Positions 8,666 to 17,264 of a stretch of DNA of 64,000 nt are shown here, in pieces (positions within the stretch are counted from its first letter, which is position 1; each line of letters opens with the position of its first letter). Origin of the DNA: JTS-RE37 sp041743975 (GTDB taxonomy: Bacteria > Bacteroidota > Bacteroidia > Flavobacteriales > Flavobacteriaceae); assembly GCA_041743975.1 (NCBI GenBank), contig JBGTLT010000176.1, positions 1 to 64,000 of the forward strand, written 5' to 3'. Below the pieces are notes generated by a model. That model was not told where the DNA came from. It saw nothing but the letters and a program-made list of their open reading frames with translations, and did not search any database. The translations under genes were made by a program, and so were the position numbers.

Positions 8666-9190
8666 ATGAAAATGATTGGAGAACGTAAACGCCTGGAGAA
8701 TTTATACAACTACGATATCCTGGATACCCCTCCGGATGGATATTTTGATGATATCACAGCCCTGGCGACCAAAATATTCGATGTCCCTATTGCCATAATT
8801 ACGATGGTTGATACAGACAGGATCTGGTTCAAATCTTCTTTTGGAATGGAAGTGGATGAAATTCCACGGAGCCCCGGTCTTTGTAGTTCGGCCATCCTGT
8901 CTGATGATATCTATATAGTGGAAGATGCGCGTAAAGATCCCCGTACAATGTCCAATCCCCTGGTAGCAGCGGTGATGGGATTACAGTTTTATGCAGCGGC
9001 CCCTTTGCGCTCCTCAGGTGGTTATAATTTGGGGACCTTGTGCATAATAGACAAAACCCCACGGGCTTTAAATGCAAAGGAATCCGTGATGTTGTTACAG
9101 CTTGCCCGCATTGTTATGGGACAGATCGAATTAAAACTTCAGTCGAGATTGATGATCAAGGAAATCCATAACACTTTGAACAGGAATTAA
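8666..9190 (+). CDS. GAF domain-containing protein
   Basis: The gene encodes about 174 residues from the ATG at 8666 (an in-frame GTG at 8588 would add 26 residues without domain content). The protein opens with ERKRLENLYNYDILDTPPD, the conserved lead-in of the GAF proteins often found at the N-terminus of histidine kinases and diguanylate cyclases. A complete GAF fold follows (FDDITALATKIFDVPIAIIT, WFKSSFGMEVDEIPRS, GLCSSAILSDD, FYAAAPLRSSGGYNLGTLCI). No output domain is present, so it is a stand-alone sensor or relay module. The ligand is unknown, and no signalling gene is adjacent. Confidence 0.82.
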   Translation: MKMIGERKRLENLYNYDILDTPPDGYFDDITALATKIFDVPIAIITMVDTDRIWFKSSFGMEVDEIPRSPGLCSSAILSDDIYIVEDARKDPRTMSNPLVAAVMGLQFYAAAPLRSSGGYNLGTLCIIDKTPRALNAKESVMLLQLARIVMGQIELKLQSRLMIKEIHNTLNRN

Positions 9191-9432
9191 CACCCTTATA
9201 GTTGGTATCCTTTGGGGTGAATAATTTAGTCCTGCCGAACAAAAATTGCATTTCCTGGTTCCATACCAAAATAAGCCAATTTCACAGTAAGCTTGGCCAT
9301 CCTTTTGGTTTTAAAGTCCTCTGCGTTTGGGTATGTAGCCCACCTTATCCTTTTATTTCAGCATTTTAACGGCTCCACTTGCAGCCCTTGCCTTCTCATG
9401 CTACATTTCGGGTTCAAACAATTTTAATCATT

Positions 9433-9945
9433 ATGAAAATCATGCAAATGGCAGTACTGCCCATTATTGTTTTATTTTTTGGATTAACCGGACAATCTCA
9501 GGATTTTGAGGTGCCGGAAAACACTTCATTCACCTCCGCAACGGATTATAAAAATGCAGAAAATGATGTAATTAAGGCAATCAATTGGATCGAAAATACG
9601 CCCCTGAATGTTCAGGAAAACAAAAGGAAGGCGACCATTGCCTATTTAATGAAATGGATGACAGGAACTCCGCATGTCTCCATAGAGGTTATGCCTTATG
9701 TCGTGAATCTGACAAAAGTTAATCCGGAGCTATTGATGATTTTTCTAAATGGATGGACAAAATATGTGCTTGAAAATAATGATGGCAGGGATGACAAATT
9801 GGGACCTAATGTAGCCGGGATTCGGAGCCTTATCCGGGTGTATGTATCGAATAAGGACACCGGTATTAAGAAAGTCAGGCAAATTGAAATACTCCTCAGG
9901 ATGGATGAGGAGCAACTTGAAGGATGGGTGCGGAATAATATTTAA
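9433..9945 (+). CDS. Secreted hypothetical protein
   Basis: This is a 170-residue protein from the ATG at 9433, chosen because it puts a clean Sec signal peptide first (hydrophobic stretch ending GQSQ, about residue 22); the frame is open from 9379. The mature part is mostly helical by composition, with several Trp (INWIENTP, LMKWMTGTP, LNGWTKY) and a charged C-terminus. I do not recognise a characterised family; similar short exported proteins occur in Flavobacteriia. It is probably periplasmic. No operon partner is visible. Confidence 0.7.
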   Translation: MKIMQMAVLPIIVLFFGLTGQSQDFEVPENTSFTSATDYKNAENDVIKAINWIENTPLNVQENKRKATIAYLMKWMTGTPHVSIEVMPYVVNLTKVNPELLMIFLNGWTKYVLENNDGRDDKLGPNVAGIRSLIRVYVSNKDTGIKKVRQIEILLRMDEEQLEGWVRNNI

Positions 9946-10136
9946 TCCAGAAATGAAAGCAAGGGTTTTCCGTGAATTGAATGTTCACAGAACCTTTGGC
10001 ATGTCCGTATTGATACCGCCTAAACGTTTTTTCCTTGAAATTGAAACAGATCCCTAGGGCACCAGAAAAAGCTACCAACCCAGGCCGCACTCCCATGTCC
10101 AAAATCTTCCCTACCTTAGTGGGGTAAGATTTAGGA

Positions 10137-10580
10137 ATGGATAAGAAAGAACCTAAAAACGTCTTTAAACAAGGAGCCATTTCCCCTGATTTCATCGCAC
10201 AGGCCATTGCCGGGCACCAGGGAAAGACCGGGATAGGGGCGCATGATATTTTCCTGGGGCAGGTGCGTGCCGATACTATCGATGGCAAAGTGGTGGCAGC
10301 AATTGAATATACGGCCTACCAGGAAATGGCGAACCAAAAATTCCACGAGATCCGGGAAGCTGCTTTTGAAGGATTCAACCTGAGTTGCCTCCATATTTAC
10401 CACAGTCTGGGAGCAGTACCCGTAGGGGGCATCTGTTTATTCGTTTTCATTTCTGCCCCGCACCGGAAGGAAGTTTTTGAGGCGTTGCACCAGGTGGTGG
10501 AAGAGATCAAAAAGGAAGTCCCGGTTTTTGGAAAGGAATTATTTGAAGACAATTCCTATCAGTGGAAAGTCAATACCTGA
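10137..10580 (+). CDS. moaE: Molybdopterin synthase catalytic subunit MoaE
   Basis: The 147-residue protein matches the large subunit of molybdopterin synthase, which transfers sulfur from MoaD thiocarboxylate to precursor Z (cPMP) to make molybdopterin. The typical segments are present: HDIFLGQVRAD near the start, IEYTAYQEMA, then the HSLGAVPVGGICLFVFISAP strand and HRKEVFEALHQVVEEIKKEVP with the conserved Arg/Lys residues of the active site. The length is normal. moaC starts 8 nt after its stop, so the two are one operon. No moaA, moaD, moeA or moeB is in the window. Confidence 0.92.
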   Translation: MDKKEPKNVFKQGAISPDFIAQAIAGHQGKTGIGAHDIFLGQVRADTIDGKVVAAIEYTAYQEMANQKFHEIREAAFEGFNLSCLHIYHSLGAVPVGGICLFVFISAPHRKEVFEALHQVVEEIKKEVPVFGKELFEDNSYQWKVNT

Positions 10581-10588
10581 GGCATATT

Positions 10589-11026
10589 ATGGTAGACATC
10601 ACACATAAAATATCAACCTTACGGACTGCCATTGCCCAGGCCATAGTGCAGGTAAGTCTGCCGGAGACCATCCAGGCCATAGAAAACAATACCGTTCCCA
10701 AAGGAGATGTATTCACCATGAGCAAAGCCGCGGGATTACTGGGGGTAAAGAAAACGGCAGACCTGCTTCCGGACTGCCACCCGCTGCCTATAGAGTATAC
10801 GGATATAACATACGAGATTTCAGGGCTCCGTATCATTATCCGGATCACGGTTAAAACGAATTACAAAACGGGGGTTGAAGTGGAGGCCATGCATGGCGCG
10901 AGTGTTGTGGCCCTCAATATGTATGATATGCTCAAACCCATTGACAAAGGTGTTGAGATATATCATATTAAGCTGTTGCAGAAGTCGGGTGGGAAATCGG
11001 ATATTCACTCAGATCCGGCCGATTGA
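10589..11026 (+). CDS. moaC: Cyclic pyranopterin monophosphate synthase MoaC
   Basis: The protein has 145 residues from the ATG at 10589, where it aligns with the MVD(V/I)S/T start of the family core. MoaC converts the 3',8-cyclo-GTP product of MoaA into cPMP. Key segments are KGDVF with the catalytic Lys, DCHPLP with the catalytic His, GVEVEAMHGASVVALNMYDM with the conserved Glu and Asp, and KSGGKS at the end. An upstream in-frame ATG at 10562 overlaps moaE and is less likely. Its end overlaps the convergent secreted-protein gene by about 22 nt. Confidence 0.92.
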   Translation: MVDITHKISTLRTAIAQAIVQVSLPETIQAIENNTVPKGDVFTMSKAAGLLGVKKTADLLPDCHPLPIEYTDITYEISGLRIIIRITVKTNYKTGVEVEAMHGASVVALNMYDMLKPIDKGVEIYHIKLLQKSGGKSDIHSDPAD

Positions 11027-11736
11027 TTGCGCCGGGTCCATATCTCGTACATCGGTTCCCCTTTGCTGTTTTCTCCGTTATGGTGCCAGTCAGTATCCTG
11101 AAGTTTATAGGTAAACTGTAACCGGGAACCCACCCGTGTATTGTCACGGGAGAAGAAGGCAATGTTCTCAGTATATGTTCCATTTTCTGCAGTAAACAGG
11201 CCGCCACCCGTACCAAAAAATTCCAAAGTTTCCGTATTGTATGCAATCCATTGAAAATTTCCATCGAGCAGGAACTTCAGTGTTTTTCTCGGATTGCTGT
11301 CGCCCCGTCGTTCCTGCCCGGTATCGGGCCCCCGGGTTGCAAAGAGCCAGATGCCATCCAACGGTTGTGCAAGCGCGGGGTGGGCCTTGAAGGTTTTATG
11401 GTCCAGGACCAGGTCTTTGCCCTCCATCCGGTATGCATAGTGCTTATAGGTAACCGGATCTGTATCATAGTCGGAATGGAATTCGAGGCGGAGGTTGAGG
11501 GTATCATTCTGTGCAGTATAGAACCCGCCGAGGGATTTTATGAATTTGGACGGGTCCGATTCATAGGCCGTATAGATCAGGTATCCATCCTTAAATCTGA
11601 GTTCATGGATGGTGGATTTTCCCTTGATTTGTTCTGTGTAGCTAAATATACCGGACGGGACTTGGGCGAAAAGCAACTGGATACCAATCGGGAATAACAG
11701 AATAAACCATATGATCGGACTTCGTGAAACCTTCAT
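11005..11736 (-). CDS. Secreted protein with two lipocalin-like repeats
   Basis: The 243-residue protein has a signal peptide (hydrophobic residues about 8-24, ending LLFAQ). Two halves look related: GGFYTAQNDTLNLRLEFHSD in the first and GGLFTAENGTYTENIAFFSR in the second, each preceded by a strand-rich segment and followed by a short Tyr-rich strand. This suggests a duplicated small beta domain. Proteins of this type in Bacteroidota are usually labelled only 'membrane or secreted protein'. Function is unknown; it is probably periplasmic or outer-membrane associated. It converges on moaC. Confidence 0.7.
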   Translation of the reverse strand: MKVSRSPIIWFILLFPIGIQLLFAQVPSGIFSYTEQIKGKSTIHELRFKDGYLIYTAYESDPSKFIKSLGGFYTAQNDTLNLRLEFHSDYDTDPVTYKHYAYRMEGKDLVLDHKTFKAHPALAQPLDGIWLFATRGPDTGQERRGDSNPRKTLKFLLDGNFQWIAYNTETLEFFGTGGGLFTAENGTYTENIAFFSRDNTRVGSRLQFTYKLQDTDWHHNGENSKGEPMYEIWTRRNQSAGSE

Positions 11737-12206
11737 GCAAGCGGAATTTATATAACTAATATAAGCATAAAATGAGGGCCCGTCAAGTTCAGGTACCCGA
11801 ATAGGAGCCTATATGTAGTACATCTGTGGAAGACTTTCAAAACAAGCGGTTAAATTTGGACAAAATGACGGCTATTTAATTATTTTTGTTTTCATTTACA
11901 ATGTCAAATTATATCAAAATAGGTTATACCCTTTTGTTTTGAACCCAGATGATGTGTTGTATTGCCAAAACAGAGCCTTCGGGCAACCGAAAAGCTAATC
12001 CCGGAGGGGCATTTCTGATGAATGACCGGCAGCATCGGCTGGTTTTAGCTCCCGTTTTTTTTCTAACGATTCCCTGCCTGGAGACAGGTTGTTGTCCTAA
12101 ATGAATAATCCTGGAAATCAGCTTCGAATGTGACCTTGCTTTGCTCCCAAGCATCAAATGCCATGAAATTTAAAGAACCTATTGTAATCACCTATAACTT
12201 TACTTG
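11737..12206. other. Non-coding stretch upstream of the polyamine operon
   Basis: No supported gene. The stretch contains an AT-rich part (11870-11940), a GC-richer structured part (about 11975-12055) ending in a run of eight T at 12055-12062, and a TAACTTTA box at 12195-12202 just before the speA start that resembles the -7 element TAnnTTTG with one mismatch. The T-run is not preceded by a convincing stem, and no riboswitch consensus could be matched. Confidence 0.35.
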
Positions 12207-13682
12207 ATGAATATAAAATATATTGATCTTATTGATCAGACCTATTATTTTCCACAGGAAGAATTCACACTGGATAATGATGAACTCCTTTTCCATGGGA
12301 TTTCATTGAACGGCCTGATTGAAAAATACGGAAGCCCTCTGAAATTTACCTACCTCCCCCGTATCTCGGAAAATATCGGCCGTGCCAAAAAATGGTTCGC
12401 CAAGGGAATGAAGAAGCATGATTACAAGGGCAAATACTTTTATAGTTATTGCACCAAGAGTTCACACTTTCATTATGTATTGCAGGAAGCATTGAAGAAT
12501 GATATCCATATAGAAACCTCCTCTGCAGTAGACATTAATATTGTGGAAAGATTGATGAAGGAGGGCCTTATCAAAGATTCAACCTATATTCTGTGCAATG
12601 GGTTTAAACGGGATGAATATATAGAAAATATTGCCCGCCTTATCAATAAGGGCCACCAGAACTGCATTCCCATCATCGATAATTATGAGGAAATAGACTT
12701 GCTGTCTGAGGCGATTGACGACAGCTATAAGATCGGGATCCGTATCGCATCCGAAGAGGAACCCAAATTCGAATTCTACACCTCGCGCCTGGGCATAGGG
12801 TACCGGAACATCGTCCCATTTTATGAGAACCAGATCAGGGACAATGATAAGATAGAACTGACGATGCTTCATTTCTTTATCAATACGGGGATCCGTGATA
12901 ATGCTTATTATTGGAACGAGCTTCTGAAATGCCTTAAAGTCTATGTGAGGTTAAAAAAAATATGCCCCACCCTGGACAGCCTGAACATAGGAGGTGGATT
13001 CCCGATCAAAAATTCCCTGGCTTTCGAATACGACTACCAATATATGATAGATGAGATCATCAACCAGATCAACATTGCCTGCCTGGAAGCCGATATTCCG
13101 GTCCCCAATATTTTTACGGAATTCGGTAGTTTCACGGTAGGGGAAAGCGGCGGCGCCATTTATGAGGTACTCTACCAGAAACAACAGAACGACAGGGAAA
13201 AATGGAATATGATAGATTCCTCTTTTATTACTACTTTACCAGACTCGTGGGCTATTAACAAGCGGTTCATCATGCTGCCGGTAAACCGATGGCACGATGA
13301 ATACGAACGGGTATTGTTAGGTGGGCTAACCTGCGACAGCGATGACTATTACAATAGCCAGCAAGATATGAATGCCATTTATTTGCCAAAATACAGGAGG
13401 GACAAACCGCTGTATATCGGCTTTTTTAATACAGGGGCTTACCAGGAGACCTTAGGGGGCTACGGGGGGCTGCAGCATTGCCTTATTCCCCACCCCAAAC
13501 ATATACTGATCTTTAAAGATCGGGAAGGAAATATTAAAACTGAACTTTTTAGCGAACAACAGAAGGCCAAAGACCTTCTGCAAATTTTAGGATATGGAAA
13601 CATCGAAGAATTACGCCGGGATTCCGGACGAATTCGCACAACTGGAGAAAGCAAAGATAGTCTTGATCCCTGTACCTTATGA
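12207..13682 (+). CDS. speA: Biosynthetic arginine decarboxylase
   Basis: The 491-residue PLP enzyme of the alanine-racemase-fold decarboxylase group matches the form found in Flavobacteriia, which starts with IKYIDLIDQTYYFPQEEF. It converts arginine to agmatine, the first step to putrescine. The PLP-barrel portion is recognisable (YFYSYCTKSSHFHYVLQEAL, with a Lys in TKSSH as candidate Schiff-base residue, and IGGGFP). The C-terminal part has the DSFITTLPDSW and GGLTCDSDDYY segments of the second domain. The start is the ATG at 12207. The last 30 codons overlap the agmatinase gene in another frame, an unusually long overlap that may mean the original stop was lost. Confidence 0.88.
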   Translation: MNIKYIDLIDQTYYFPQEEFTLDNDELLFHGISLNGLIEKYGSPLKFTYLPRISENIGRAKKWFAKGMKKHDYKGKYFYSYCTKSSHFHYVLQEALKNDIHIETSSAVDINIVERLMKEGLIKDSTYILCNGFKRDEYIENIARLINKGHQNCIPIIDNYEEIDLLSEAIDDSYKIGIRIASEEEPKFEFYTSRLGIGYRNIVPFYENQIRDNDKIELTMLHFFINTGIRDNAYYWNELLKCLKVYVRLKKICPTLDSLNIGGGFPIKNSLAFEYDYQYMIDEIINQINIACLEADIPVPNIFTEFGSFTVGESGGAIYEVLYQKQQNDREKWNMIDSSFITTLPDSWAINKRFIMLPVNRWHDEYERVLLGGLTCDSDDYYNSQQDMNAIYLPKYRRDKPLYIGFFNTGAYQETLGGYGGLQHCLIPHPKHILIFKDREGNIKTELFSEQQKAKDLLQILGYGNIEELRRDSGRIRTTGESKDSLDPCTL

Positions 13683-14535
13683 CGGTACAAGCACCTGGGG
13701 CAAAGGGGCTGACAGGGGCCCCGGTGCCTTCCTCCGGGCATCGGAAAATATGGAACTCTATGATGTAGAGACCGAAACACAGGTCTTTGAACAGGGTATC
13801 TATTTATCTGAAGCCATAGAGGAAGACAGTTCCCCCGAAGCAATGGTTAAGGAAGTGCATAAGATTGCAAAGGATTTTATCAAACGGAATAAATTCGTTA
13901 CCCTCGTTGGGGGGGAGCATTCTATTTCCATCGGGAGTATCCGGGCCTTTAATGAGTGCTTTGACAACCTTTCGGTACTGCACATAGATGCACATGCAGA
14001 CCTTCGTAAATCCTACAATGGGAGTTCCTGCAATCATGCCTGTGCCGTGCATGAAGCAAGCCAGACCACCAACCTCGTCCAGGTAGGTATCCGGAGTATG
14101 GATGCCATTGAGAAGACATTCATGGATGCAGATAAGACCTTTTTTGCACATGATATGGTGAATGACGAGTTCTGGGCCGATAAAGTACTGGACCTGCTGA
14201 CTGAAAACGTCTTTATTACATTCGACCTGGATGCCCTGGATCCTTCCATCATGCCTTCCACAGGGACTCCGGAGCCCGGGGGATTGTTCTGGTATGAAAC
14301 GCTCGATTTCCTGAAGCAGGTATTTGAGGAGAAAAACGTGGTAGGGTTCGATATAACTGAGCTTTGCCCCACTTCCAATGACAAATCATCGGATTACCTG
14401 GCAGCGAAGCTCTATTACAAGATGCTAAGCTATAAATTTATGGGGGAAATGGTGGAAGATGATTATGATAACACCTACGATAAGGAATATAAATCCGGCA
14501 GCGGCCTTATCGGTAAATTTGAAGATGATGACTAA
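13594..14535 (+). CDS. speB: Agmatinase
   Basis: The 313-residue ureohydrolase converts agmatine to putrescine and urea. The binuclear manganese site motifs of the arginase/agmatinase family are complete: GGEHSIS, LHIDAHADLR, and FDLDALDPSIMP followed by GTPEPGG. The substrate-side segment SCNHACAVHEA fits agmatinase rather than arginase. It follows speA directly, overlapping it by 89 nt, and its stop overlaps the start of the deoxyhypusine-synthase-like gene, so translation of the three genes is probably coupled. Confidence 0.92.
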   Translation: METSKNYAGIPDEFAQLEKAKIVLIPVPYDGTSTWGKGADRGPGAFLRASENMELYDVETETQVFEQGIYLSEAIEEDSSPEAMVKEVHKIAKDFIKRNKFVTLVGGEHSISIGSIRAFNECFDNLSVLHIDAHADLRKSYNGSSCNHACAVHEASQTTNLVQVGIRSMDAIEKTFMDADKTFFAHDMVNDEFWADKVLDLLTENVFITFDLDALDPSIMPSTGTPEPGGLFWYETLDFLKQVFEEKNVVGFDITELCPTSNDKSSDYLAAKLYYKMLSYKFMGEMVEDDYDNTYDKEYKSGSGLIGKFEDDD

Positions 14536-15499
14536 AGGACCCATATCCGATTTTATTTCAAAGTATTACCTGCATTTTAATGCTGCAGCTTTGGTAGATG
14601 CCGCCAAAGCCTATGAAGAACAACTGGAGAAAGGCGCCAGGATGCTGGTATCCCTTGCCGGGGCGATGAGTACGGCTGAACTGGGCAAGATATTTGCCGA
14701 GGTTATCCGGCAGGACAAGGTGCAGATCATTTCCTGTACCGGGGCCAACCTGGAAGAAGATATCATGAACCTGGTTGCCCATTCCCATTACAGGCGCATT
14801 CCCAATTACCGGGACCTTACACCCCAGGATGAATGGGACCTAATGGAAAAAGGGTTGAACAGGGTTACAGATACCTGCATCCCGGAGGAGGAGGCGTTCC
14901 GGCGTTTGCAGAAACATATTTATAAGATATGGAAGGATGCTGAAGATCAGGGAGAACGGTACTTCCCCCATGAGTTTATGTATAAAATGCTGTTATCCGG
15001 AGTCCTTGAGGAACATTATGAGATAGACCTTAAAGATTCGTGGATGTATGCTGCGGCATCCCAAAACCTTCCTATTATCTGCCCGGGGTGGGAAGACAGT
15101 ACTATGGGGAATATTTTTGCATCCTATGTGCTCAAGGGGGAACTCAAGGCGAGTACCATGAAGTCAGGGATTGAGTATATGACCTATTTGGCAGACTGGT
15201 ATACCAATAACTCTAAAAATGGTATCGGATTTTTCCAGATAGGGGGAGGGATTGCCGGTGATTTTCCGATCTGTGTGGTTCCCATGCTGTACCAGGATAT
15301 GGAACGTACTGATACGCCTTTCTGGAGCTATTTTTGCCAGATAAGCGACAGTACCACCAGTTATGGATCGTATTCCGGCGCTGTGCCCAATGAAAAGATA
15401 ACATGGGGAAAATTGGGCATGGATACCCCTAAATTTATTATTGAAAGTGATGCAACTATTGTTGCGCCATTAATTTTTGCTTATCTTTTGGACATGTAA
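14528..15499 (+). CDS. Deoxyhypusine synthase family protein (possible homospermidine synthase)
   Basis: The protein has 323 residues from the ATG at 14528 (another ATG at 14525; the frame is open further upstream inside speB). It resembles eukaryotic deoxyhypusine synthase along its length: LAGAMSTAELG, the STGANLEED-like CTGANLEEDIMNL, GGGIAGDFP and near the end ITWGKLG. The WGK lysine (about residue 295) corresponds to the catalytic lysine that takes the butylamine group. Bacteria lack eIF5A, so such homologues, especially beside speA and speB, are thought to transfer aminobutyl groups between polyamines, for example to make homospermidine. Flavobacteria are known for high homospermidine. 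The product is inferred, not shown. Confidence 0.85.
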   Translation: MTKGPISDFISKYYLHFNAAALVDAAKAYEEQLEKGARMLVSLAGAMSTAELGKIFAEVIRQDKVQIISCTGANLEEDIMNLVAHSHYRRIPNYRDLTPQDEWDLMEKGLNRVTDTCIPEEEAFRRLQKHIYKIWKDAEDQGERYFPHEFMYKMLLSGVLEEHYEIDLKDSWMYAAASQNLPIICPGWEDSTMGNIFASYVLKGELKASTMKSGIEYMTYLADWYTNNSKNGIGFFQIGGGIAGDFPICVVPMLYQDMERTDTPFWSYFCQISDSTTSYGSYSGAVPNEKITWGKLGMDTPKFIIESDATIVAPLIFAYLLDM

Positions 15500-15501
15500 T
15501 T

Positions 15502-15819
15502 ATGGATAATTTAAAAAGGGTCATAGTAGATTTTAAGAAGTTAACACCGGAGGTGTTAAAACTACTTGTGGAGCGATATCCCGAAGGATATGAAATGGAA
15601 AATATCATTACATTCAAGAATATCCATGGGGAACGGGTGGAAGCTGTTGAAGTAAATACGGAGGACACTAAATACCTTGTAAAAATAAGCGCCAAATTGG
15701 TGAAGACCATGGAGAATTATGATGAGGATGATTACGAGGAATTTGAGGACGATGATCCGGATGCTGTAACAGACCCTGATGTAATGCCGGATGAGAACGA
15801 AGACGGGGAAGAAGATTAG
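15502..15819 (+). CDS. Small protein with very acidic C-terminus
   Basis: A 105-residue protein starting only 2 nt after the stop of the deoxyhypusine-synthase-like gene. Residues 1 to about 70 look like a small folded domain (MDNLKRVIVDFKKLTPEVLK, then strands ITFKNIHGERVEAVEVNTED). Residues about 72-105 are almost all Asp and Glu, a strongly negative tail. Such proteins recur in Flavobacteriia, but I know no function. Its tight position suggests cotranslation with the polyamine genes; an acidic tail could bind polyamines or nucleic-acid-binding partners, which is speculation. Confidence 0.75.
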   Translation: MDNLKRVIVDFKKLTPEVLKLLVERYPEGYEMENIITFKNIHGERVEAVEVNTEDTKYLVKISAKLVKTMENYDEDDYEEFEDDDPDAVTDPDVMPDENEDGEED

Positions 15820-15844
15820 AAAAGCATAGCTCTCAATGAGACCC

Positions 15845-16258
15845 ATGAAAAAAGCACCTTTTCACCTGTCCCTGCCCTGCACCAGTATTTCCAAAACAAT
15901 GGATTTTTATGTGGATGTGATCGGTGCCGGAATGGGTAGGAATACTACCCGATGGGTCGATATTGATATGTTTGGCAACCAGATTACCTTTACACGGTCA
16001 GGCGACTTTAAGTTCGATTTTAAATCCTATAAATTTGAAGATACAGTACTGCCATCCTTTCATTATGGTGTAATTGTAGACGAGCAGCTCTGGGACCAAT
16101 TGTATGTAAAGTTGCAGGCTTCAGAATATAGCCTTACCGCCAAAGCAACATTCCTTCAGGGGAAAAAGGGGCAGCATACTTCCTTTTTTGTAAAGGACCC
16201 CAACGGGCACACAGTTGAATTCAAATGTTTTAAAAACGCTAAGGAGATATTCTCCTAG
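15845..16258 (+). CDS. VOC family protein (glyoxalase/bleomycin-resistance fold)
   Basis: A 137-residue protein from the ATG at 15845 (an ATG at 15836 is possible). It has the paired beta-alpha-beta-beta-beta modules of the vicinal oxygen chelate fold: PFHLSLPCTSISKTMDFYVD at the start, and HTSFFVKDPNGHTVEFKCF at the end, with a terminal Glu that is usually a metal ligand. Members are dioxygenases, lyases or binding proteins; no substrate can be assigned. It is the last gene of the plus-strand run that starts with speA, 25 nt after the acidic protein, and overlaps the convergent threonine dehydrogenase by 4 nt. Confidence 0.8.
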   Translation: MKKAPFHLSLPCTSISKTMDFYVDVIGAGMGRNTTRWVDIDMFGNQITFTRSGDFKFDFKSYKFEDTVLPSFHYGVIVDEQLWDQLYVKLQASEYSLTAKATFLQGKKGQHTSFFVKDPNGHTVEFKCFKNAKEIFS

Positions 16259-17196
16259 GTTTTCAGATTCCGCAACATTTCGAAGGTTGTTTTGGCGAGA
16301 TCGAATTCCGGTTTCCAACCCCAATCCTTCCTGGCCTGCGAATCATCAATGCTTTCAGGCCAGGAATCCGCAATGACCTGCCTGAAATCCGGGTTGTAAT
16401 CTATTTTGAAATGCGGGATATGCCCCCGTATGCTTTCTGCGATTTCCCTGGGATCAAAACTCATGGCTGCCAGGTTATAGGAAGACCTTATCGTCAATTT
16501 TTTCGGATGGCATTGCATCAGGTCGATGGTAGCCCTGATGGCGTCATCCATAAACATCATGGGCAATTTCGTATCCTCCCGGAGGAAACTGGTATAAGCT
16601 CCTTCCGTAAGTGCTTTCCCATAAATTTCAACAGCGTAATCCGTGGTGCCGCCGCCGGGGAGCGTTTTCCAGCTTATCAGCCCCGGATACCGCACACTGC
16701 GTACATCCACTCCAAATTTATGGTGGTAATACGCGCACCACCTTTCCCCTGATTGTTTGCTTATTCCATAGACGGTACTGGGCTCCATAATGGCGTGCTG
16801 AGGGGTATGCTCTTTAGGAGTAGTGGAACCAAAGACCGCAATGCTGGATGGCCAGAACACTTTTTCAATCTTCTTTTCCTTGGCAAGGTCCAACACATTG
16901 AAAAGCGAGTTCATGTTGAGATTCCAGGCCCTCATAGGGAATTTCTCGGCGGTAGCGCTGAGCATCGCTGCCATGAGGAACACCTCCTCTACTTCATAAT
17001 GCATTACTACATCCTCCAATGCCTTGTAATTGGTCGCATCCAAAATTTCAAATGGCCCGGCAGACATAAGGCTGTCACTCCCATGCCGAATATCACTGGC
17101 AATTACCTTCTGACTCCCATATAGTTCCCGGAGCGCGAAGGTTAGCTCTGTTCCTATTTGTCCACAGGCGCCTAAAATCAGTATGGATCTTTGCAT
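16255..17196 (-). CDS. L-threonine 3-dehydrogenase, SDR type
   Basis: The 313-residue protein is an extended short-chain dehydrogenase. The NAD-binding motif GACGQIG is at residues 8-14, and the catalytic Tyr and Lys are in STVYGISKQSGE (about residues 137-148). The sequence PSSIAVFG, RYPGLISWKTLPGGGTTDYA and the C-terminal DSWPESIDDSQARKDWGW are characteristic of the NAD-dependent threonine dehydrogenases of Bacteroidota, unlike the zinc-dependent Tdh of E. coli. It oxidises threonine to 2-amino-3-ketobutyrate. No Kbl ligase gene is adjacent. It is transcribed alone on the minus strand. Confidence 0.88.
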   Translation of the reverse strand: MQRSILILGACGQIGTELTFALRELYGSQKVIASDIRHGSDSLMSAGPFEILDATNYKALEDVVMHYEVEEVFLMAAMLSATAEKFPMRAWNLNMNSLFNVLDLAKEKKIEKVFWPSSIAVFGSTTPKEHTPQHAIMEPSTVYGISKQSGERWCAYYHHKFGVDVRSVRYPGLISWKTLPGGGTTDYAVEIYGKALTEGAYTSFLREDTKLPMMFMDDAIRATIDLMQCHPKKLTIRSSYNLAAMSFDPREIAESIRGHIPHFKIDYNPDFRQVIADSWPESIDDSQARKDWGWKPEFDLAKTTFEMLRNLKT

Positions 17197-17264
17197 TGAT
17201 TAAAGTTGGGTTAATTGCGTTCGCGGGCAAAGATAGCTTTTATTAAAATTTGTACATTCGCCCT

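Noticed and set aside
9226..9360. Minus-strand open stretch ending MAKLTVKLAYFGMEPGNAIF
   Set aside because: About 40 codons with no clear promoter or family; likely chance or an unrecognisable fragment.
11941..12062. Possible riboswitch (a GGGCAACC segment and a T-run upstream of speA)
   Set aside because: Only the GGCAACC word recalls a SAM-I element; the flanking helices and the other conserved core segments are missing, and no stem precedes the T-run.
11924..12157. Minus-strand 77-codon frame
   Set aside because: No family resemblance, no start context, and it covers the presumed leader of speA.
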